In this document: positions 27,997 to 34,153 of the stretch, in pieces | How the letters are laid out: every line of letters starts with the position of its first letter | Numbering within the stretch: the first letter of the stretch is position 1 | NCBI RefSeq assembly: GCF_002234375.1 | Contig: NZ_NMQV01000026.1 | Span: forward strand, 1 to 34,153 | Length of the DNA stretch: 34,153 bases | Direction: 5' to 3' | Source of the DNA: Pseudomonas fluvialis | GTDB taxonomy: Bacteria; Pseudomonadota; Gammaproteobacteria; Pseudomonadales; Pseudomonadaceae | Notes under the pieces: model-generated | What the model was told of the DNA's origin: nothing | Databases searched by the model: none | What the model saw: the letters and a program-made list of their open reading frames with translations, nothing else | Made by a program: the position numbers and the translations under genes

Positions 27997-30828
27997 ATGT
28001 CGTTGAAACCCTGGCGCCTTATCGCCGAGCCCCATGAAGACGTGCGTAGCGGCACTTTTGTTCAGGCGGAATTCGCTGCCGATATCACTCGTGTCCACAC
28101 CGGTACGGCTGCAGCGGAGTACCAAGATCCGAAGCTGTTTTTCCAGCGCACCTTTATTACCGAGGGTATGCGCCTGTTGCTGGATTCGGTGGTTAAGCGC
28201 TTGTCTGGTAAAGGCGGCGACCCTGTCATTCAGTTGCAGACGGCCTTCGGTGGCGGTAAGACCCACACCATGCTGGCGGTCTATCACCTTGCTCAGGGCA
28301 AGGTGCCGGCGAGTGAGATGCCTGGCGTCGGCGCGATTCTAAACAAAGCAGGTGTTAACGAGCTGGCACCTGCGCGTGTAGCGGTGCTGGATGGCATCAA
28401 GTCGTCACCCAACCAGCCGGTGCAGCATGGCGCTTGTTCAGTGCGCACACTGTGGGGGGAGTTGGCCTGGCAACTGGGCGGTGATGAGGGCTATGCGCTG
28501 GTGGCTGATGCTGACCTTTCGGGCACCTCGCCGGGTAAAGACGTGCTGGTCACGCTGCTAAGCAGTTATGCACCTTGCGTCATCCTGGTCGACGAACTGG
28601 TGGCCTATATCCGCCAGTTCGAGGAGGGTGTTTCGCTGGCCGGCGGAACCTTCGACTCCAACCTGACCTTTGTCCAGGCGCTGACCGAGGCGCTCAAGGC
28701 TGTGCCTACGGCGGTCATGTTGGCCTCGCTGCCTGAGTCCGAAAAAGAAGCTGGAAGTCAGCGTGGCGTGCGCGCCTTGGAGGCGCTGTCGCACTACTTC
28801 GGTCGTGTGCAGGCGCTGTGGAAACCGGTGGCGACGGAGGAGGCGTTCGAAATCGTTCGTCGTCGCTTGTTCAGCCGAATCAATGACCAATTGGCTGCCG
28901 AACAGGTGTGCCGTCAGTTCGCGGATTTCTATATTGCCCATAGCGGCAAGTTCCCGTCTGAAACCCAGGAAAGCCATTACTACGAGCGTCTGAAGCAGGC
29001 TTATCCCATTCATCCTGAGGTGTTTGACCGGCTCTATGACGACTGGTCGAGCCTGGATAACTTCCAGCGCACCCGTGGTGTGCTGAAGATGATGGCCAAG
29101 ATCATCTACAGCCTGTGGAAAGACGGAAACAACGATCCATTGATCATGGCCGGCAGCCTGCCGTTTGCGGATACTGACACCCGCAACGAGTTCACCTATT
29201 ACCTGCCGGCAGGCTGGGATCCAGTCGTGGATCGGGATATCGACGGGCCGCGCGCCGAAACCGTCGCCATCGAGAACCATGATGCACGCCTTGGGGCTGT
29301 GCATGCCTGCCGTCGAACTGCACGTACGATCTTCCTTGGCAGTGCGCCGACCACCTCCAGCCAGTTGGTTCGCGGTATCGAGCTGGAGCGCGTGCTCCTG
29401 GGCAGCGCGCAACCAGAGCAGCAACTGGGCTTGTACGAGGATGCATTGCGCCGCTTGGGTGACAAGCTGCATTACCTGAATAGTGCCAACAGTCGTTACT
29501 GGTTCGACACGCGTCCGAACCTGCGTCGCGAGATGGAGGAACGCAAGAAGCGCTTCAAGGATCGTGAGGATGTGTTCCCCACCTTGCGTCAGCGCCTCAA
29601 CAACCTGGGCGGCTGTTTTGGTGGCGTGCACGTTTTCACTGGCAGTGCCGATGTACCGGATGACTGGACGCTGCGCCTGGTAGTGCTGGCGCCTGATTCG
29701 CCTTACAGCAAAACAGGGCCGAATGCGGCGATGAACAAGGCGCTGGAGATCCTTAAAAGTCGAGGCGAGCAGCCGCGTCAAAAGCAGAACCGCCTGATTT
29801 TCCTGGCCGCGGATGCCGACAACGTCAGCCGCTTGAAGGATCACGCACGTTCGGTGCTGGCCTGGGAGTCCATCGTCAGCGACTACAAGGACAACCGCCT
29901 TACCCTCGACAACCTGATGGCGAAAAATGCTTCTGCCAGCCTTGAACAGGCGCGCGAGACGCTGAACCGCACCCTGCGCGAAACCTGGAAATGGTTGCTT
30001 GCTCCCGTGCAGCATGCGGGCAATTTGACGGAGATTGTCTGGGAGCCCTATGCCGTAAATCCTGGTGCTGCCAATCTGTCGCAGGAGATTGAAAAAGTCC
30101 TGCGGGAAAACGAGTTGTTGATCACCGAGTGGGCACCGATCCATCTGTCCAACATGCTCAAGCGCTGGTTCTGGAAGGACGGCGTGGCTGAAGCTGGCGC
30201 GTTGGATGTCTGGCAGAAGACCTGCTGCTATTTGTACCTGCCGCGCCTGCGCGACGATCAGGTGTTCGCTCGCACTCTGAATCAAGGGGTACAGAGCAAG
30301 GACTTTTTCGCAGTGGCGCAGGGCAAGGAAGGCGACCGCTATCCGGGATTTGTTTATGGCAAATCGACTTCGGTCATTCTCGATGGTTCTTGCCTACTCA
30401 TCGAACCTAGCGCGGCCTCAGACTATGAAGAGGTGCTCCGAGCCAAGGATGCAGCAGCCAATGCGGCGTCCACAGTGCAGATACCTGCCGGCGAGCTGAT
30501 CCATGATATTCCTGTGGGAGGTTCTACTGGATCAGTTGGCGGTGCTGGGGCTGTGGATGGTTCGGTTGGATCGGTTGATGTTCCGGTGGTGAAGGCTCTG
30601 CCGACGCAGTTCTATGCCAGCGCGGAGCTAGATCCAGTGAAAGCCAAGATGCAGTTTGCAACGCTGGTCGACGAGGTCATTCAGCAGTTCACGGCCAAGC
30701 ACGGCGTGAACGTGACTATTTCCATCGACATCCAGGCCAGCAGCTCAGGTGGTTTCGATGACTCGCTTCAGCGCTCGGTTAAAGAGAACTGCAACGTGCT
30801 CAAGGTGAATACCTACGAGTTTGAATAG
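27997..30828 (+). CDS. DUF499 ATPase (large P-loop protein of defence loci)
   Basis: The 943-aa product starts with the DUF499 hallmark '[17 protein letters not shown]', has a Walker A '[12 protein letters not shown]' (K88) and a Walker B '[11 protein letters not shown]' (D199-E200), and continues as a long helical protein. A Gly/Ser/Val-rich linker (about 839-863) connects to a small C-terminal alpha/beta domain ending in 'LKVNTYEFE'. DUF499 proteins are AAA-like ATPases that recur next to DUF1156 methylases and SNF2 helicases. Their activity is not well defined; the resemblance to ORC/STAND-like sensors suggests a DNA-dependent switch. GAAGGG upstream supports ATG 27997. It is the last gene of the unit; a short hairpin follows and the next gene is convergent. 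Confidence 0.9.
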   Translation: MSLKPWRLIAEPHEDVRSGTFVQAEFAADITRVHTGTAAAEYQDPKLFFQRTFITEGMRLLLDSVVKRLSGKGGDPVIQLQTAFGGGKTHTMLAVYHLAQGKVPASEMPGVGAILNKAGVNELAPARVAVLDGIKSSPNQPVQHGACSVRTLWGELAWQLGGDEGYALVADADLSGTSPGKDVLVTLLSSYAPCVILVDELVAYIRQFEEGVSLAGGTFDSNLTFVQALTEALKAVPTAVMLASLPESEKEAGSQRGVRALEALSHYFGRVQALWKPVATEEAFEIVRRRLFSRINDQLAAEQVCRQFADFYIAHSGKFPSETQESHYYERLKQAYPIHPEVFDRLYDDWSSLDNFQRTRGVLKMMAKIIYSLWKDGNNDPLIMAGSLPFADTDTRNEFTYYLPAGWDPVVDRDIDGPRAETVAIENHDARLGAVHACRRTARTIFLGSAPTTSSQLVRGIELERVLLGSAQPEQQLGLYEDALRRLGDKLHYLNSANSRYWFDTRPNLRREMEERKKRFKDREDVFPTLRQRLNNLGGCFGGVHVFTGSADVPDDWTLRLVVLAPDSPYSKTGPNAAMNKALEILKSRGEQPRQKQNRLIFLAADADNVSRLKDHARSVLAWESIVSDYKDNRLTLDNLMAKNASASLEQARETLNRTLRETWKWLLAPVQHAGNLTEIVWEPYAVNPGAANLSQEIEKVLRENELLITEWAPIHLSNMLKRWFWKDGVAEAGALDVWQKTCCYLYLPRLRDDQVFARTLNQGVQSKDFFAVAQGKEGDRYPGFVYGKSTSVILDGSCLLIEPSAASDYEEVLRAKDAAANAASTVQIPAGELIHDIPVGGSTGSVGGAGAVDGSVGSVDVPVVKALPTQFYASAELDPVKAKMQFATLVDEVIQQFTAKHGVNVTISIDIQASSSGGFDDSLQRSVKENCNVLKVNTYEFE

Positions 30829-30839
30829 TTGCATTCGTG

Positions 30840-30863
30840 GCGGGCGGACTGGTTGACGCCCGC
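30840..30863. terminator. Short hairpin between convergent genes
   Basis: GCGGGCG (30840-30846) and CGCCCGC (30857-30863) form a 7-bp GC-only stem with a 10-nt loop, in the 37-bp gap between the DUF499 stop and the convergent small gene. No T-run follows on either strand, so termination activity is uncertain. Confidence 0.4.
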
Positions 30864-30865
30864 TG

Positions 30866-31168
30866 CTATGCCCAGTGAGCCGGGATTTCGATGCTGTAGT
30901 TCTTCGCGACCGTTTTCAGTGTGGCGAGGATCTCAGCGTGACGCGCCTGATCGGCCGGCTGCCAGCCATCACGGCGGTCCAGCAGGCTTTTCAGCTCGCC
31001 CAGGTTGTACATGCCTAGGCGATGAAAATTACCCCAGCTGGGAATACCAAATAGGTTGTAGATGACTACGGTGGCGTCGCGTTCGCTTGCCAGACGTTTT
31101 TCTCCGGTCAGCTTATCCGCTGCAGCTTCGGCCTCGTCGCGGTCGTCGTAAGTGTTGAGTAGTTTCAT
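30866..31168 (-). CDS. Small hypothetical protein of the mobile-element cluster, 100 aa
   Basis: I do not recognise a named family. The protein is soluble, with an N-terminal 'YDDRDEAEAAADKLTGE' helix and a 'VVIYNLFGIPSWG' strand, and looks like a small modulator protein. ATG 31168 ('MKLLNTYDD') is chosen because the longer open frame to 31288 runs through the palindrome at 31242-31274 and lacks protein-like composition. It is convergent with the defence unit and co-directional with the RadC and YqaJ cluster. Confidence 0.6.
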   Translation of the reverse strand: MKLLNTYDDRDEAEAAADKLTGEKRLASERDATVVIYNLFGIPSWGNFHRLGMYNLGELKSLLDRRDGWQPADQARHAEILATLKTVAKNYSIEIPAHWA

Positions 31169-31241
31169 CGTTGCTTGGCTGACTTTCGAATGGGCGGTGG
31201 ATTCTGCCTGACTGACAAAAAAAGAACAGCGAAGGATCTGT

Positions 31242-31274
31242 CCAGGGAGCACCGCATGCATGCGGCCTCCCTGG
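31242..31274. repeat. Two-part perfect inverted repeat
   Basis: CCAGGGAG (31242-31249) pairs with CTCCCTGG (31267-31274), and the interior holds the 14-bp perfect palindrome CCGCATGCATGCGG (31252-31265). On the minus strand it lies 15 nt after the small membrane-protein stop, with a seven-T run about 20 nt further on (near 31217-31223). It is most likely a terminator or a 3'-end-protecting hairpin; a protein-binding site is also possible. Confidence 0.45.
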
Positions 31275-31289
31275 GCATCAGCTATCAAT

Positions 31290-31454
31290 TTAAGTCCGCT
31301 TGAGCCGATTGAAGATCCAGCATGCCAGTATCACGGCCACGAGCAGTGGCGGAAAGCGCACCATCAGAATCACCAGTAGTAATATCGCCAGGCAGCCAGC
31401 CAGGATCCCGGAAAATATGAACGCGGCTGCGAACGTGCGTAGCAGTAGCTTCAT
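31290..31454 (-). CDS. 54-aa small membrane protein
   Basis: This minus-strand ORF (ATG at 31454, TAA at 31290) has an excellent Shine-Dalgarno, AAGGAGG with a 4-nt spacer. The product has a basic start ('MKLLLRT'), two hydrophobic stretches (about 8-31 and 34-47) separated by an Arg-Phe-Pro-Pro turn, and a basic tail, so two membrane helices with both ends in the cytoplasm are expected. It starts 9 nt after the radC stop and is probably co-transcribed with radC. No family is recognised. Confidence 0.65.
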   Translation of the reverse strand: MKLLLRTFAAAFIFSGILAGCLAILLLVILMVRFPPLLVAVILACWIFNRLKRT

Positions 31455-31463
31455 ATCGCCTCC

Positions 31464-31961
31464 TTACAGGTAGCCCAGTTCTGCCAGTGACACGCAGCCT
31501 TCGTTCCCCACCACGATGTGATCGAGCGTGCGCACACTGACGAGATTCAGCGCGTCTTGCAGTTTCGTGGTGAGGTTGCGATCCGCCATGCTGGGCTCAG
31601 GGTCACCCGAAGGGTGGTTGTGCACCAGGATCAGGGCGGCGGCGTTGTGCTCCAGGGCGAGCTTCACGACCTCCCGTGGGTAGACGCTGGCGCTATCCAG
31701 CGTGCCGCGAAACACTTCCTCAAATGCGATCACTCGGTGCCGGCTGTCGAGCATGAGCAGGGCAAATACTTCATGCTCATATTCGGCCAGCAACGCCTGC
31801 AGGTGGCTGAACACTTCCTTCGGTGAAGTCAGTGCTCGCCCCCGACGCAGACGTAGATTCGCTAACTGCCGGGCCATCAGTAGAATGTCGTTTTCCGTGA
31901 CCGGCGAATCGACCAAGTAGGTGCCGGTCGTGTCACTGGCTTTCAGCTTGTGCAGGCGCAT
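31464..31961 (-). CDS. radC: RadC-like JAB/MPN domain protein
   Basis: The 165-aa protein has the RadC JAMM-like metal site: H114-N-H116 in 'LVHNHPSGDPEPS' and D127. It lacks the N-terminal helix-hairpin-helix part of chromosomal RadC (about 220 aa), as is usual for plasmid and island copies. The role of these short RadC proteins is not settled; they travel with recombination genes of mobile elements. ATG 31961 is supported by AAGGAGG about 6 nt upstream; the longer open frame to 32168 lies inside the neighbouring gene. It follows the Cys-rich gene after 10 nt in the same direction. Confidence 0.9.
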   Translation of the reverse strand: MRLHKLKASDTTGTYLVDSPVTENDILLMARQLANLRLRRGRALTSPKEVFSHLQALLAEYEHEVFALLMLDSRHRVIAFEEVFRGTLDSASVYPREVVKLALEHNAAALILVHNHPSGDPEPSMADRNLTTKLQDALNLVSVRTLDHIVVGNEGCVSLAELGYL

Positions 31962-31971
31962 GGCGTCCTCC

Positions 31972-32877
31972 TTAGTCTGAGGGTGTGTTTTGTCGAGCGG
32001 CCTGTGCATCGAGCTTTTCAGCCAGGCTGGGTTTGGTTGGGTGGAGTGAAACGGTGGGCGCTGATGCAGGTGCCTCACCCTCGGGGTAGAACTCTTCCAC
32101 GATGGCACTGACATCCTCTTCGCTGTCCTCGAAGGCACCATTGCCGAAGCCACGTCGTGCAGCTTCATCTAGCGCGGCCTGATTGAAGCCGGCAGCCTGG
32201 CGCCTCGAATCGAGTTCGCTGGCCGTCACCAGTGCTTCAGCCATGTCCATGCTGCCGCGTACTGTCAGGTCGGCGTAGAAGATCGGCGTGCCATGGCTCT
32301 GGCGCGTCGACTTGCCACGTAGACGTAGTTCCAGTGGCAGGCAGGCCAGGCGGTTGCCCGAGATGGCCTGGAAGTAATGCAGGCGAGCGGCGAGGGTGCG
32401 GATGCTGTTGAAGCCGGTGGTGCGGAACACGAAGCTGCCCAGCGGATCCTCATCGCCAATGACCACGTTCAGTCGGCCGTAGGGCTTGCAGGCACCGCCT
32501 TTGGCCAGCGGACAGGCATCCGGCGAAGGGCAGGGCAACGACTGCATGCCGTCCTGAGTGACCCGCTTGCAGGTCTCGCCATTGCCGACGCAAACCGGTC
32601 GACCCGATTGCCGGTCGAACAGCGTGTAGTCAGCCCGGAAATTCAGCTCCGGTTCGTTGAACAGCAGGCGTACCGGAATGCTGCGCAGCTTGTCGTCCTT
32701 GCCCTGACGCAGCTCGTCATTGAGCGGGTGCAGCAGCCAGCCGTCCTTACCCTGCACCTGGGATGTGATGGTGAATTGGTCATCCTTCTCCGGCAGCCGT
32801 TTGCCGTTCTTCTCGATGACTTTACCGATGGAAATCCGTCCGAGTACGGGCGGGGTGATTGCCAGACCTTTGAGCAT
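31972..32877 (-). CDS. Mobile-element Cys-rich protein ('hydrolase or metal-binding' / Gp3-like RDF type)
   Basis: This 301-aa protein begins with 'LKGLAITPPVLGRISIGKV' and carries five cysteines in its first half (C96, C103, C116, C122, C130, within 'CPSPDACPLAKGGACKPYG'), a probable zinc site. Proteins like this are often labelled 'hydrolase or metal-binding protein' and resemble the Gp3-like recombination directionality factor group. I am fairly sure of the family and unsure of the function. The C-terminal 80 residues are acidic and low in complexity. ATG 32877 has GGAG upstream and lies directly after an intrinsic terminator (32897-32937); the longer open frame to 32991 would run through that terminator. 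Confidence 0.75.
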   Translation of the reverse strand: MLKGLAITPPVLGRISIGKVIEKNGKRLPEKDDQFTITSQVQGKDGWLLHPLNDELRQGKDDKLRSIPVRLLFNEPELNFRADYTLFDRQSGRPVCVGNGETCKRVTQDGMQSLPCPSPDACPLAKGGACKPYGRLNVVIGDEDPLGSFVFRTTGFNSIRTLAARLHYFQAISGNRLACLPLELRLRGKSTRQSHGTPIFYADLTVRGSMDMAEALVTASELDSRRQAAGFNQAALDEAARRGFGNGAFEDSEEDVSAIVEEFYPEGEAPASAPTVSLHPTKPSLAEKLDAQAARQNTPSD

Positions 32878-32896
32878 GATGGTTCTCCTGCAAACG

Positions 32897-32937
32897 AAAA
32901 AAGGCCAGCCACGCAGCGCGAACTGCATAGACTGGCC
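32897..32937 (-). terminator. Intrinsic terminator / attenuator upstream of the Cys-rich gene
   Basis: On the minus strand, GGCCAG (32937-32932) pairs with CTGGCC (32908-32903) around a 23-nt loop that can form its own small stem. Six T follow (32902-32897). It lies between the YqaJ stop (32966) and the next ATG (32877), with the Shine-Dalgarno directly after it. Confidence 0.75.
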
Positions 32938-32965
32938 AAGGGGAGGGAATGGTTGAGCGGGGGGA

Positions 32966-33973
32966 TTAACCGACCAGGAAGCGCCGCGCACCCGTTTTCA
33001 GCAGTGGGTACTTGGCCTGCAGGTGCGGCTTGTCTTTGAGCAGTTGCGCGACATCGAAGCCGACACTGTCTTTGGCCTTGCGCCAGGTGATGTAACCGTT
33101 GGAGAACTCCGCCCGGCTAGCATCGCCCATGGCCTGCTGCAGCATTTGCTTTAGCTCAGCCTCGCGCTTTTCCTTGTCAGCAATCGACTGTCGAACGGCC
33201 TTCAGCTCGATGTAAGCCGCTGAAAGACCAGCATGCTGGCTGAAGTCGACGACTTGGCCGTTGTCCTCCGGATAGAGGCAACGCAGGGCAGCATCAGCGG
33301 ATGCTGTGCCATCGGCCGGCGGTGGCGTATCGGTTTCCACGTACTGCCAGAACTTGCGCTCCAGCTCGATCAGGCGAGCAATCATCTGCTCATCCCGCTC
33401 TATGCGGTGGATCTCCAGTGTTTGACCACCCAGCAGTACCGCCACATCCGCCGCCTGCTTGCCGGTGACGGCGAGCTGGTGCATCACCTGCAGCTGCACA
33501 TACTCAGGCACGCCCTCTTTCCAGAGTCGTGCCCCATTTATGCCTGCTGTCTTGCATTCCAGAATCTGCACATCGTCCGCCCCGATCACCTCGCGGTCGA
33601 TGTTGGCCAGCATCCAGGGCAGCTCTGGATCCGGGTGCTGCAGCACGGCGTTGATGCGCCGCACCTTGTTCTTCGTACGCTTGCTGTAGTGCCAGGCCAC
33701 GATAGGCTCCAGCACGTTGCCCCAGTACATTGGGCTTTCCTCATCCTGAGGATCAGCCTTGGGCATGCCAGCATCACGACCGGTTTTCTCCATCCAGAGT
33801 TCCAGCTGCGATTTGTAGGGGTTAAGGCCGACCGCTGCAGCTGCATCGGAACTACCGATGCCTTGCTTGCGGATCTGCAGCCAGTCTTCGCGCGGCAGCT
33901 CCTTGGTGCTGACCAGGCGCAGAGCCGGACGGGTTTTGCTGGGGCTGCGATTCAATGAAGTAGCTTTCATCAT
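32966..33973 (-). CDS. YqaJ-family exonuclease (phage-type recombinase nuclease)
   Basis: The 335-aa protein is a lambda-exonuclease-like PD-(D/E)XK nuclease. It has 'RKQGIGSSDAAAAVGLNPY' near 35-53, 'SPMYWGNVLEPIVAWHY' with E89, D126 in 'MLANIDRE', E139-C-K141, and 'VPEYVQLQVMHQLAVTG'. The C-terminal part contains a coiled-coil-like Lys/Glu-rich segment ('DKEKREAELKQMLQQAM'). YqaJ nucleases work with a single-strand annealing protein in homologous recombination of phages and integrative elements; no annealing partner is within the window. ATG 33973 has AGGAG 6 nt upstream (the next codon is also ATG). A terminator-like hairpin lies just before its Shine-Dalgarno. Confidence 0.9.
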   Translation of the reverse strand: MMKATSLNRSPSKTRPALRLVSTKELPREDWLQIRKQGIGSSDAAAAVGLNPYKSQLELWMEKTGRDAGMPKADPQDEESPMYWGNVLEPIVAWHYSKRTKNKVRRINAVLQHPDPELPWMLANIDREVIGADDVQILECKTAGINGARLWKEGVPEYVQLQVMHQLAVTGKQAADVAVLLGGQTLEIHRIERDEQMIARLIELERKFWQYVETDTPPPADGTASADAALRCLYPEDNGQVVDFSQHAGLSAAYIELKAVRQSIADKEKREAELKQMLQQAMGDASRAEFSNGYITWRKAKDSVGFDVAQLLKDKPHLQAKYPLLKTGARRFLVG

Positions 33974-33990
33974 ATTTCTCCTGCAGGCAT

Positions 33991-34027
33991 AAAAACGCCC
34001 AGCCAGCACAAGGCTGACCGGGCGTTT
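33991..34027 (-). terminator. Intrinsic terminator / attenuator upstream of the YqaJ gene
   Basis: On the minus strand AAACGCCC (34027-34020) pairs with GGGCGTTT (34000-33993), with an inner AGCC/GGCT pairing and a 4-nt bulge. The T-run at 33995-33991 follows. It ends 17 nt before the YqaJ ATG, so transcripts from the right must read through it to express yqaJ. Confidence 0.7.
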
Positions 34028-34052
34028 ATGGTGGTAGGTGGATGGCTAGTTA

Positions 34053-34075
34053 GGGATATGTCGTTGACATATCCC
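34053..34075. promoter_or_regulatory. Perfect 10-bp inverted repeat operator with a third half-site
   Basis: GGGATATGTC (34053-34062) and GACATATCCC (34066-34075) are perfect reverse complements with a 3-nt spacer. A further half-site GGCATATCCC (34105-34114, 9/10) lies just before the Shine-Dalgarno of the plus-strand gene. The first site overlaps a consensus -35 hexamer, which is the layout of a repressor operator. Confidence 0.7.
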
Positions 34076-34091
34076 GTTTGATTGGCACAAT
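34064..34091 (+). promoter_or_regulatory. Sigma-70-like promoter of the plus-strand gene at the right edge
   Basis: TTGACA (34064-34069) is a perfect -35. A CACAAT at 34086-34091 after a 16-nt spacer is a fair -10. The -35 lies inside the inverted repeat at 34053-34075, so binding there should block it. Confidence 0.5.
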
Positions 34092-34126
34092 GGGCTATAC
34101 GCAAGGCATATCCCCGGGAGGTTTCC

Positions 34127-34153
34127 ATGGAGCAAGGTGCAGTTTTTCAGAGC
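34127..34153 (+). CDS. Start of a gene leaving the window (partial)
   Basis: ATG 34127 is preceded by GGGAGG (34115-34120) at 6-nt spacing and by a promoter-operator region. Only nine codons are inside the window ('MEQGAVFQS'), too few to name the product. Its position suggests an operator-controlled gene divergent from the YqaJ cluster. Confidence 0.5.

Noticed and set aside
28558..30285. 575-codon open frame on the minus strand
   Set aside because: It lies wholly antisense to the DUF499 gene, whose motifs and Shine-Dalgarno are clear. The antisense protein has no recognisable motif and is typical of high-GC shadow frames.
12110..30828. Calling the block a class 1 DISARM system
   Set aside because: The SNF2 helicase and an adenine-type methylase fit, but I see no DrmA-like helicase, no DUF1998/DrmB and no separate DrmC PLD gene. 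The PLD here is inside a different fusion, and DUF1156 plus DUF499 points to the helicase-methylase-ATPase type.

Overview
The window looks like an accessory region of a Pseudomonas-type gammaproteobacterium. The reasons are the moderately high GC, LexA boxes of the CTG-N10-CAG type, a RulAB/UmuDC-like polymerase, and a right-hand YqaJ / cysteine-rich protein / RadC cluster of the kind carried by integrative elements and plasmids. All calls come from reading sequence and motifs by eye; no database search was run.

Layout. (i) 1-2036: gene-poor left margin, an AlpA/MerR-type small regulator, and a YfjJ/inovirus-Gp2-like Rep protein preceded by tandem decamers and a perfect inverted repeat. (ii) 2050-8005: two minus-strand DNA-damage modules, each with its own LexA box: umuD-umuC, then a FAN1-type VRR-NUC nuclease coupled to an XPD/DinG-like iron-sulfur helicase with a Cas4-like nuclease domain. 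A 34-aa membrane peptide lies between them. (iii) 8328-9798: a pRiA4b ORF-3-like protein and a WYL-domain repressor on the minus strand. Divergent from them is a plus-strand chain (9974-12113) of an ADP-ribosylglycohydrolase, a secreted protein built of 17-residue Asp-rich repeats, and three small coupled ORFs. (iv) 12110-30828: about 18.7 kb of defence-type genes, all plus strand. (v) 30866-33973: a minus-strand mobile-element cluster (two small proteins, RadC, a Cys-rich protein, YqaJ exonuclease) with intrinsic terminators directly upstream of individual genes, then an operator/promoter driving a plus-strand gene that leaves the window.

The defence block is the most interesting part. It opens with a 1269-aa fusion: SAM methyltransferase, PLD nuclease, SF2 helicase, UmuD-like S24 domain and DUF3427. 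After a 244-bp gap comes a tightly coupled seven-gene unit: SNF2 helicase with a C-terminal PD-(D/E)XK domain, an AAA/ABC-type ATPase plus HNH nuclease (Septu/PtuAB-like), a DUF1156 adenine/cytosine-N methylase, a RecQ helicase fused to a phosphoribosyltransferase, a DprA-like protein (together ShosTA-like), and a DUF499 ATPase. SNF2 helicase + DUF1156 methylase + DUF499 ATPase matches the helicase-methylase-ATPase (Hma) type of predicted system. Here PtuAB-like and ShosTA-like effector pairs are built into the same operon. My working model, which is inference, is that the methylase marks self DNA, the helicases and DUF499 ATPase sense or translocate on unmodified or abnormal DNA, and the HNH, PD-(D/E)XK and PRTase parts act as effectors. 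The S24 domain and nearby LexA sites suggest a link to the SOS response.
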